From Dysgonamonadaceae bacterium (GTDB taxonomy: Bacteria > Bacteroidota > Bacteroidia > Bacteroidales > Azobacteroidaceae): a DNA stretch of 5,384 nucleotides. The position numbers and the translations under genes are program-made. How positions within the stretch are numbered: position 1 is the stretch's first letter; each line of letters begins with the position of its first letter. The stretch lies in contig JAISNS010000006.1 of NCBI GenBank assembly GCA_031276105.1, positions 1 through 5,384 of the forward strand. The letters run 5' to 3'. The notes under the pieces were generated by a model, which searched no databases, was not told the DNA's origin, and was given only the letters and a program-made list of their open reading frames with translations. Shown one piece after another: positions 1-5,384 of this stretch.

Positions 1-299
1 TCCAAAGCAGTGACTTTCCCTGTCCGTTTGAGGATTTCGGAATAATGGGAATGAATGAGCAGATTCACTTTGTTAATCTTCCGGTTCAGTTCGGTAGCCG
101 CGTGGCTTTTCCCGCTTGCTCACCCCGATTTAATGTCCCACAACCGTTCCTCGACTTTCAGTTTGGAACTGAACTGGGCGACTGTTTTGCCGATGATGAT
201 TTTTCCGACAATCGGATAAACCGCTTTTTCCCCGGCAACTGATTTTGCACTCTTGCGTTCTCTTTTCAGGTAGAACGACACCTTTAAATCCGTGTTCAT
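1..299 (-). pseudogene. Tyrosine recombinase (integrase), N-terminal part, interrupted by a nonsense codon and cut by the window edge
   Basis: Reading leftwards from an ATG at 299-297, the translation begins MNTDLKVSFYLKRERKS, continues through VYPIVGKIIIGKTVAQFSSK and reaches EERLWDIKSG. It then meets TGA at 122-120 (codon 60) and continues open in the same frame as ASGKSHAATELNRKINKVN to the edge. This matches the arm-type DNA-binding domain that starts Bacteroidetes phage-type integrases, including the W-D-(V/I)-K...SGRASGKS segment; the helix-rich core-binding domain would follow. Such enzymes integrate and excise conjugative transposons and other islands. The TGA sits where the family usually has Arg, so a single C-to-T change of CGA to TGA explains it. 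No ATG lies in frame just after the stop, so efficient restart is unlikely. The start is firm, because the next upstream ATG (309-307) is followed at once by TGA. The catalytic domain is outside the window. The family call rests on recalled resemblance, not on a search. Confidence 0.8.
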
Positions 300-362
300 A
301 GACTCACATTTTTAGTTTATAAAATTACCTGTTTAGTGAGTTATTTGAACGGTGTAAAACGT

Positions 363-391
363 TGACAAACAGTGCAACAGGATGACAAACA
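363..391. repeat. Direct repeat TGACAAACA, two copies 20 bp apart, upstream of integrase
   Basis: TGACAAACA occurs at 363-371 and 383-391, a spacing of exactly 20 bp. On the minus strand each copy reads TGTTTGTCA, towards the integrase start about 65-90 bp away. An overlapping inverted pair, AAACAGTG (367-374) and CACTGTTT (396-403), lies on the same sequence. Same-face repeats about two helical turns apart before an integrase gene suit arm-type integrase sites or a regulator's operator. The repeats are seen directly; the role is inference. Confidence 0.4.
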
Positions 392-578
392 ATGTCACTG
401 TTTTGCCTCAATTTGCGTAACGCCGAATGGGTAACGTTTAAGAAACGGAACTTTTGCTGCAATATGCCGAAAACAGCATTTTACAATTCCGGCGGCAATA
501 GCTGATTGAAGCTAAATCCGCTGATTTCTACTGAATTACTACGATTTGCTTTGGGATGCGTTTTTTGAGGTGGGTTCG

Positions 579-586
579 CAAATGTA
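579..586 (-). promoter_or_regulatory. Possible leftward Bacteroidetes -7 element (TACATTTG)
   Basis: The minus strand reads TACATTTG at 586-579, a full match to the TAnnTTTG -7 box. The nearest upstream TTG is at 612-610, giving a 23-base spacer that is longer than the usual 19-21, so the -33 element is weak. It points towards the integrase remnant but would give a leader of about 270 bases. It may instead be a relic of an older gene or element edge. Confidence 0.3.
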
Positions 587-615
587 CGAAAAATTATCCA
601 ATACAGAATCAACGC

Positions 616-656
616 CCTTACACGTTCGTGTAACGCTGCCTTACACGTTCGTGTAA
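616..656. repeat. Two tandem copies of a 16-bp palindrome (TTACACG-TT-CGTGTAA)
   Basis: TTACACGTTCGTGTAA occurs twice, at 618-633 and 641-656, with a 23-bp period; the shared direct repeat extends to CCTTACACGTTCGTGTAA (616-633 and 639-656). Each unit is a perfect dyad of 7-bp arms around TT. The pair lies 165-205 bp before the DUF5686 gene and about 120 bp upstream of its -7 box. It could be a double operator for a dimeric regulator, or part of an intergenic REP-like family. With only two units and a 7-bp gap it is not a CRISPR array. Confidence 0.75.
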
Positions 657-660
657 GACT

Positions 661-682
661 GTCTAACAGGTGGCTGTTAGAC
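661..682. repeat. Perfect hairpin, 9-bp stem with 4-base loop
   Basis: GTCTAACAG (661-669) and CTGTTAGAC (674-682) are perfect complements around GTGG. An outer 6-bp pair, AAGACT (655-660) with AGTCTT (705-710), can enclose it. A competing stem, GTTAG (676-680) with CTAAC (686-690), overlaps the right arm. There is no adjacent U-tract on either strand, so an intrinsic terminator is not obvious. The hairpin directly follows the tandem palindromes and may be part of the same repeat unit. Confidence 0.65.
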
Positions 683-752
683 GCCCTAACTAAGCGAAGC
701 TAATAGTCTTCTCCGGCGCCTCAAAAAAAGATTTAGCCGATTTTCGTCCGTC

Positions 753-785
753 TGTGTATAAAACCGGAATTTTTATGTACATTTG
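753..785 (+). promoter_or_regulatory. Bacteroidetes-type promoter of the DUF5686 gene
   Basis: TACATTTG at 778-785 matches the TAnnTTTG -7 consensus exactly. The -33 box is weaker: TGTG at 753-756, three of four matches to TTTG, with a 21-base spacer. Transcription would start near 791-793, leaving a leader of about 28-30 A-rich bases before the ATG at 821. No Shine-Dalgarno sequence is visible, which is usual in this phylum. Confidence 0.6.
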
Positions 786-820
786 CCGAAACTTGCAAAA
801 CGCATAAACCCAATAATATA

Positions 821-3340
821 ATGTTTTCAAATCTTCGATATTTATTCTGTCTGTCCGGATTGTTCTTTGTTTTTCCGGCTTTTTCTCAAAATCTTAAAGG
901 GCATATTACGGATATTCACGGCGAACCGTTGCCGGCTGTTTCCATTTATATCAAAGAAAATAAGCAGGGATTGATCGCCAATCATTCCGGCGAATTTCAG
1001 GCGAAGCTTGCTCCCGGTACTTATCATCTGGAAGTGCATTGTATCGGATTTGAATCCGATACACGGGAAATCAGCCTGACCGACAGCGAAGTAGAGTTAA
1101 CCGTCGTATTGAAGGAAAAAGATTTTCAATTGAAAGAAGTAGAAATCCGCTGGACGGAAGACCCCGCTTACGAAATTATCCGGCAGGCCATTAAAATGGC
1201 GCCTTATTATCAGTCGGCAGTCAGCGAATCGACCTACAAATCGTACAACAAAGGTTCCGGAAAAATGACCCATATTCCTCAACTCATCCGTTCGCTTTCG
1301 AAGGGAACATTGGAACCTTTTATCGATAAATTGTTTCTGCTTGAATCGGTTACAGAAATGAAATTCACAGCTCCCGACAAATACGAACAGAAAGTTGTTG
1401 CATATTCAAGCACTTTCCCCGATATGAACGATCCGCAAGCGGTCTTCGACATGGGACGAGTTTCGCTGTATCGACCGATATTCAGCGCGGGAACCGTTTC
1501 GCCGCTCAATCCCAAAACTTTCGATTATTATCGTTTCCGCTACGAAGGCTACGAAGAAGAAAACGGCCGAATCATCAATAAAATACGGATAATTCCCAAA
1601 CTGAAAGACCCTAAGTTGATGGAAGGGTTTATCTATATTGCCGATGAAGAATGGAATATCCGCCATGCCGAACTCACGCTTTCGCCTCTCGGAATGACGT
1701 CGCACGTCAAGTTGAATTATTGTCCGGTAGTGGACAATATTTACCTGCTCTGCACGAACGAAATGAAATTGAATGTCCATTTGGGGATGAATATGGAAGC
1801 GAATTTTCTTTCTTCGATTCAATATACGCATATTCAACTCAACGATTCGCTGATTGCCGCCCGGGGAAAAACCAATCTGCCGAAAAAGAAAAAAGAAAGG
1901 AAAAGCTTGGAAATCAAAGACGATGATTTCTTTAAACGAACCGTCGATTCGATGGCCGTTAAACGCGACTCGCTGTATTGGTCAACCGTGCGGTCGATTG
2001 TCCTGAACGAAGAAGAGTTGCAAAGTTATGCGCGGAAAGATACCATGCAACAGTTGGTCGATTCGTTGAACCGGAAAGAGGAGGATGCGGATTTTGAATT
2101 TTCCGATTTATTGTTTGGCGGCCGAATCGGGAATGATTCATCTTTCGTTCGCATCCGCTATCCCGGCTTGCTGTTTGCATTTCCCGAATACAATTTTGCG
2201 GACGGCGTCTGGATGGGACAAGCTTTGAGTCTTAATTTTAAGCAAAAAAAACATACCGGTTTGATTATCAATCCGTCCGTCTATTGGGCTTCCGCCCGTG
2301 AAAAATGGCTTTGGAAAACGGACATATACTGGGATTATGCTCCCAAACGTTTGGGGCAACTGCATTTATCGGCCGGGAAAACGTCGAAAGATTTCAGTAG
2401 GGAGATGGGCATGGACCGGTTTATCAACAGCCTTTATTCGCTGGCGGGAGGACGCAACTTCGCCCGGTTTTACGATAAGAAATATTTTCGGATCAATAAC
2501 CGGATCGATATTGCCAATGGCTTGCCATTGACGTTGGGTTATGAAATGGCCGTCCGCAAGGAGTTGGAAAATCAAACGACGTGGAACCTTTTTAATATAC
2601 GGGATCGATGGTCGCCAAACGTCCCTGAATACGGCAAACCGATGTACATGAAAGAATACGAGCGTTTGGCGGAATATTCGATTCATCTGGAATATACGCC
2701 CGAATATTATTACCGGATGGAAAAAGGAGTCAAAAAGTATGTTCGTTCACGTTTCCCGACCATTGGCGTTGATTACCGGCAAGGATTCGCTCCGGATGCT
2801 GTTTCCGGGTATTCCGTTTTCTCCCGGATGGAAATGAGTATCAGGCAGCAAATGCGGTTGAGCGTATTTAGCCGGCTGAATTATACGTTGACGGCGGGGA
2901 AATTTTTCAATACGAATCCGTTTAATTATATTGATTACAAACATTTCGATTCCGGCAGTCACGGGGTAAGTTTCAAGGATTGGAAAACGTCGTACGCCTT
3001 GCTGCCTTACTATACTTATTCCACTAACCGGCAATGGGTACAGGCTTTCGTCAATTACGACACGGACTATTTGGCGCTGAAACGCTTGCCTTTCCTGCAA
3101 GGCAAATTATTTACCGAAGCGCTACACGCAAAATTCTTGCATACGCCGGATAAACCGGGGTATTCGGAATGGGGCTATTCCGTCAATTTGCCGGGGAATA
3201 TCGGGGGATTCGGTGTATTTGCCGCGTTCGATTCTTTTGATTACACAGGGGTTGGTCTGCAAGTCTCCTTGCCGCTTTTCAAATTATTCGGTGGAAAAGG
3301 TGGAAAAGACGAAACAATCATGATTACGATAGAATATTAA
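821..3340 (+). CDS. DUF5686 / carboxypeptidase-regulatory-like domain protein, probable outer-membrane protein
   Basis: This 839-residue protein has a signal peptide at residues 1-22, with a hydrophobic core LFCLSGLFFVF and likely cleavage at AFS|QN; there is no lipobox cysteine. Residues 24-98 form a carboxypeptidase-D-regulatory-like beta-sandwich: GHITDIHGEPLPAVSIYI, then a GEFQ turn, GTYHLEV and IGF. DUF5686 follows, marked by DPAYEIIRQAIK at 114-125, a Lys-rich segment near 354-360 (KKKKERK), and DSLYW at 383-387 followed by an acidic NEEE segment. From about residue 430 to the end, alternating aromatic-rich strands and the terminal ITIEY suggest a C-terminal beta-barrel in the outer membrane. 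The length fits the family's usual 800-900 residues, so it looks complete. The family's biochemical role is unknown to me, and the regulatory-like domain is shared with SusC-type transporters. The gene stands alone with its own promoter and converges on the phosphatase gene. ATG 821 is supported by the promoter position and the signal peptide. Confidence 0.9.
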   Translation: MFSNLRYLFCLSGLFFVFPAFSQNLKGHITDIHGEPLPAVSIYIKENKQGLIANHSGEFQAKLAPGTYHLEVHCIGFESDTREISLTDSEVELTVVLKEKDFQLKEVEIRWTEDPAYEIIRQAIKMAPYYQSAVSESTYKSYNKGSGKMTHIPQLIRSLSKGTLEPFIDKLFLLESVTEMKFTAPDKYEQKVVAYSSTFPDMNDPQAVFDMGRVSLYRPIFSAGTVSPLNPKTFDYYRFRYEGYEEENGRIINKIRIIPKLKDPKLMEGFIYIADEEWNIRHAELTLSPLGMTSHVKLNYCPVVDNIYLLCTNEMKLNVHLGMNMEANFLSSIQYTHIQLNDSLIAARGKTNLPKKKKERKSLEIKDDDFFKRTVDSMAVKRDSLYWSTVRSIVLNEEELQSYARKDTMQQLVDSLNRKEEDADFEFSDLLFGGRIGNDSSFVRIRYPGLLFAFPEYNFADGVWMGQALSLNFKQKKHTGLIINPSVYWASAREKWLWKTDIYWDYAPKRLGQLHLSAGKTSKDFSREMGMDRFINSLYSLAGGRNFARFYDKKYFRINNRIDIANGLPLTLGYEMAVRKELENQTTWNLFNIRDRWSPNVPEYGKPMYMKEYERLAEYSIHLEYTPEYYYRMEKGVKKYVRSRFPTIGVDYRQGFAPDAVSGYSVFSRMEMSIRQQMRLSVFSRLNYTLTAGKFFNTNPFNYIDYKHFDSGSHGVSFKDWKTSYALLPYYTYSTNRQWVQAFVNYDTDYLALKRLPFLQGKLFTEALHAKFLHTPDKPGYSEWGYSVNLPGNIGGFGVFAAFDSFDYTGVGLQVSLPLFKLFGGKGGKDETIMITIEY

Positions 3341-3390
3341 CCAACAAGGGGGCAAGCCCCCTTGTTAGACTTGCCCCCTTGTTGGTTAAT
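3336..3390. terminator. Bidirectional terminator palindrome between convergent genes
   Basis: A perfect 21-bp inverted repeat joins 3336-3356 (ATTAACCAAC...GGCAAG) and 3370-3390 (CTTGCC...GGTTAAT) around a 13-base loop. The G5/C5 core gives a very stable stem. The left arm contains the TAA stop of the DUF5686 gene (3338-3340), and the right arm overlaps one base of the phosphatase stop (3392-3390). A second, compact hairpin is possible: AACAAGGGGG (3343-3352) with CCCCCTTGTT (3357-3366) and a CAAG loop. The flanks are A+T-rich on both sides, but neither has a long uninterrupted U-run. Position and symmetry suit termination from both directions. Confidence 0.8.
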
Positions 3391-5033
3391 TATTTCGCCA
3401 ACAATTCCGCTATCGACCGGGGCAAGTAAAACGTATTGTTTTTATCCACATAAACCACGACGCTGTTCAGTTTTACCGCTTTCCCGTTGTGGAGGATGGT
3501 ATCCGTATAGGCCGGAATTTCCAATTGGTGTTTTTTGTGTTTCACCTTCAATACCGGGAATTTCCCATCATTATTAATAGTACAGGAATATCCCTTAAAA
3601 ACATCGGTATGTTTAACGAAATAAGTTTGAGTTATCGCATCCAAAGCCCCGTCCGGCAATCCCAACGACCGGCGCAGGTAATGATTCACTTCGATGTTCG
3701 TATGATGCCCCATCAAGCGGTTGGGAGTGGGATCATAAACCGCCAAAAAGACTTCTTCGCCGGTGTGACCGCCCGTTGTAAACCCAAAACAGATATGATT
3801 TTCGATGACTTTGGCAACGACTTTGTCTAATTTATCCCCCGCTTGTAGCAAATCATGATATTCGCTGTCGGAAAGCGAAATGCCTGTCCATTCGTAAACG
3901 GTTTCTTTTAATTGCGCCGGCTCTGTTTTCTGCAATTTCGCAACCAAAGCCTTCCGCGTAGCTTTGAATTGAGCGATGGGGCCAAACAATTCATCCTTGC
4001 TCATGGTGGAATAATTCGGACAGCGCCTCGTACCGATACTGAATCCGCTGTTGCCGTGGTCGGGAACGACTAATACGACGGTTTCGCCATTCTTTCCGGC
4101 AAAATCAAATGCAACGCCGCAAGCTTTGTCGAAAGCCAACATTTCGGTGATAATTCCTACCGCATCGTTATCGTGAGCCGCCCAATCGACTTTACTCCCT
4201 TCGACCATGAGGATAAAGCCGTTTTCGTTCTTCGACAATTTATCCAACGCCACGGCGGTCATCTCGGCGATCGACGGCTCACGGGAGGGATCTCTATCCA
4301 GATCGTACGATATGTCGCGATTCCCGAAAAGCGCCCACATCCGGTTACCGGCATAATTGCGGAAACCCGCAATGTCGTTGGTGAAAACGCCGTAACCATC
4401 ATTCAGTAAATCGGTTTTCAGGTTATCGGTCAAAAGTCCGGCGCCGCCGCCGATAACCACGTCAATCTTATTATGAACCATTTGCGGCACAATCCATTCG
4501 TATTTACCCCGGTCGTAACTGTGGGCAGAACAATCGGCTGGAGTAGCATGAGGAAATTCGCAGGTAAAAACCAGTCCGGTTGCTTTATTTTGGATAATCC
4601 GTGCGGCTTCCAACAAAGTGGTTACCGGTTGATACGCTTCATATACACCCATCGGGATGATGTCGTTTTCCGGGTCGGCCGGCGGATAAGTTGCCACCCA
4701 ACCGGCCAGGCTTGGGTATCCCGTCATATAGCAGGACGTTGTAGGCGCCGAATCGCCAATGGGCGCATTAGACGAATAAGTGAGCACCGTACCGCACAGG
4801 TATGGGTCTATATACAAATGCGTTTGTTCCGGATGCAGGTATCGTTGATACCACCTTGCGGCAGAAACCGCGCTTAAAGAAGTCCCGTCGGGAATTAACA
4901 GGATAACGTTTTTGACCGGTTTGTTTTGGGCAAACGTGTTGCTTAACGACAATAATAAAAGGAGAAGGAGTAAGTACCGTCCGGTTTTCTCATTGAATCC
5001 GGTGAATAGAGTGAAAGTTGATAAATGTTGCAT
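3390..5033 (-). CDS. Alkaline phosphatase, PhoA superfamily, exported
   Basis: This 547-residue enzyme hydrolyses phosphomonoesters in the periplasm or at the cell surface to release phosphate. Residues 21-35 are a leucine-rich signal core after K16 and R19, with likely cleavage at TFA|QN. By motif alignment to E. coli PhoA, the active-site residues are present: D49 (PDGTS), nucleophile S95 in GDSAPTTS, T164 in HATPAD, E278 (VEG), D283 and H287, D325-H326 (PDHG) and H423 (GGHTGEE). H162 and W284 stand where E. coli has D153 and K328, a His/Trp pairing known from other bacterial enzymes such as TAB5. The last 80 or so residues form a C-terminal extension; its end (ILHNGKAVKLNSVVVY..., then FYLPRSIAELLA) resembles a copper-amine-oxidase-N-like beta domain. 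The n-region before the signal core is long (about 20 residues), but no in-frame ATG or GTG lies between it and the core, and the promoter fits this start. The gene is monocistronic as seen. Confidence 0.95.
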   Translation of the reverse strand: MQHLSTFTLFTGFNEKTGRYLLLLLLLLSLSNTFAQNKPVKNVILLIPDGTSLSAVSAARWYQRYLHPEQTHLYIDPYLCGTVLTYSSNAPIGDSAPTTSCYMTGYPSLAGWVATYPPADPENDIIPMGVYEAYQPVTTLLEAARIIQNKATGLVFTCEFPHATPADCSAHSYDRGKYEWIVPQMVHNKIDVVIGGGAGLLTDNLKTDLLNDGYGVFTNDIAGFRNYAGNRMWALFGNRDISYDLDRDPSREPSIAEMTAVALDKLSKNENGFILMVEGSKVDWAAHDNDAVGIITEMLAFDKACGVAFDFAGKNGETVVLVVPDHGNSGFSIGTRRCPNYSTMSKDELFGPIAQFKATRKALVAKLQKTEPAQLKETVYEWTGISLSDSEYHDLLQAGDKLDKVVAKVIENHICFGFTTGGHTGEEVFLAVYDPTPNRLMGHHTNIEVNHYLRRSLGLPDGALDAITQTYFVKHTDVFKGYSCTINNDGKFPVLKVKHKKHQLEIPAYTDTILHNGKAVKLNSVVVYVDKNNTFYLPRSIAELLAK

Positions 5034-5068
5034 TATTGATTGTTTATTTTACATTACTAAGAGTCGTG

Positions 5069-5099
5069 CAAAGATAGATATAAAATTTAGATTTTCAAT
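5069..5099 (-). promoter_or_regulatory. Promoter of the alkaline phosphatase gene
   Basis: On the minus strand, TATCTTTG at 5076-5069 matches TAnnTTTG exactly. It is preceded, after a 19-base spacer, by ATTG at 5099-5096, a three-of-four match to the TTTG -33 box. Transcription would begin near 5062 and give a leader of about 30 bases to the ATG at 5033. I see no confident Pho-type operator. Short imperfect repeats (TTTTGCTGCCC and TTTTCTGCCCC on the plus strand, about 5130-5155) lie just upstream and could bind a regulator. Confidence 0.7.
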
Positions 5100-5175
5100 A
5101 GAAAAACAGGAAACCCCCGATTTTTTGCGCTTTTGCTGCCCGTTTTCTGCCCCATTCACTTTTTTTTCAAAAATA

Positions 5176-5207
5176 TTTGCATAATCCGATAAAACAAATT
5201 ACATTTG
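5176..5207 (+). promoter_or_regulatory. Near-consensus rightward promoter (TTTG-N20-TACATTTG)
   Basis: TTTG at 5176-5179, a 20-base spacer and TACATTTG at 5200-5207 match both boxes of the Bacteroidetes housekeeping promoter. It is the best match in the window. It points right, away from the phosphatase promoter, and would start transcription near 5214. It implies a gene to the right whose start lies in the last 170 bases or beyond the edge. A further TAACTTTG at 5294-5301 lacks a convincing -33 box. Confidence 0.65.
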
Positions 5208-5247
5208 CAGCGATTTTTGTAAAACAGCAATAGCAGCAATAAAAAAT

Positions 5248-5384
<137 letters not shown>

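Larger units (their letters stand above)
300..610. other. Non-coding region upstream of the integrase remnant
   Basis: No convincing gene lies here; the reading frames on both strands are short and lack family resemblance. The stretch nearest the integrase is A+T-rich. It contains a one-mismatch promoter-like TAATTTTA on the minus strand (327-320), a pair of 9-bp direct repeats (363-391), a small inverted repeat CGTTT-AAG-AAACG (435-447), and a perfect TAnnTTTG motif pointing left (586-579). Because integrase genes usually lie close to one end of their element, an attachment site or an element boundary could be in this stretch or further right. None can be proved without an empty-site sequence. 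Confidence 0.5.

Noticed and set aside
120..122. Selenocysteine or recoded TGA in the integrase
   Set aside because: The family has Arg here, not Cys or Trp, and the other genes use standard codons, so a nonsense mutation is simpler.
45..242. A plus-strand frame of 65 codons
   Set aside because: It lies opposite the integrase remnant, whose minus-strand translation has clear family features; this frame is its shadow.
616..682. Possible CRISPR array
   Set aside because: There are only two repeat copies separated by 7 bp, with no spacers of normal length and no cas genes in view.
1406..1837. A 143-codon minus-strand frame inside the DUF5686 gene
   Set aside because: It is antisense to a well-supported gene, has no promoter and no recognisable motif.
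821..3340. SusC/TonB-dependent receptor
   Set aside because: The N-terminal beta-sandwich is shared, but no TonB plug domain is seen, the protein is shorter than SusC, and the DUF5686 motifs fit better.
4473..4877. A 134-codon plus-strand frame inside the phosphatase gene
   Set aside because: It is antisense to the conserved phosphatase active-site region, and its sequence is explained by codon bias of the real gene.

Overview
The window reads as chromosomal DNA from a Bacteroidetes bacterium, most likely of the order Bacteroidales. Three things point there: sigma-ABfr-type promoters (TTTG or TTG, about 20 bases, then TAnnTTTG) before the main genes, the absence of clear Shine-Dalgarno sequences, and protein families typical of the phylum (a DUF5686 protein with an N-terminal carboxypeptidase-regulatory-like domain, and a Bacteroides-type integrase arm domain). 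I cannot name the genus from this sequence.

Layout, left to right. Bases 1-299, minus strand, hold the 5' part of a tyrosine recombinase (integrase) gene that runs off the left edge. It is interrupted by an in-frame TGA at codon 60 and looks like a pseudogene. Bases 300-820 are non-coding but structured: a pair of direct repeats upstream of the integrase, a promoter-like motif pointing left, two tandem copies of a 16-bp palindrome, a 9-bp-stem hairpin, and the promoter of the next gene. Bases 821-3340, plus strand, encode an 839-residue exported DUF5686 protein, probably an outer-membrane barrel. Bases 3336-3390 form a long palindrome between two convergent genes and probably act as a bidirectional terminator. 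Bases 3390-5033, minus strand, encode an intact exported alkaline phosphatase of the PhoA superfamily with all the expected catalytic and metal ligands. Bases 5034-5384 hold its promoter, a second, near-consensus promoter pointing right, a short reading frame open to the edge, and a pure (AC)31 microsatellite that reaches the last base.

The DUF5686 protein and the phosphatase are separate convergent transcription units, so the layout gives no evidence of a shared pathway; both are envelope or periplasmic proteins. The left edge looks like the margin of a decayed integrative element. I found no CRISPR array, RNA gene, toxin-antitoxin pair or defence system. The points most worth a second look are the nonsense codon in the integrase, the palindrome cluster at 616-710, the convergent-gene palindrome, and the promoter leading into the (AC)n tract.
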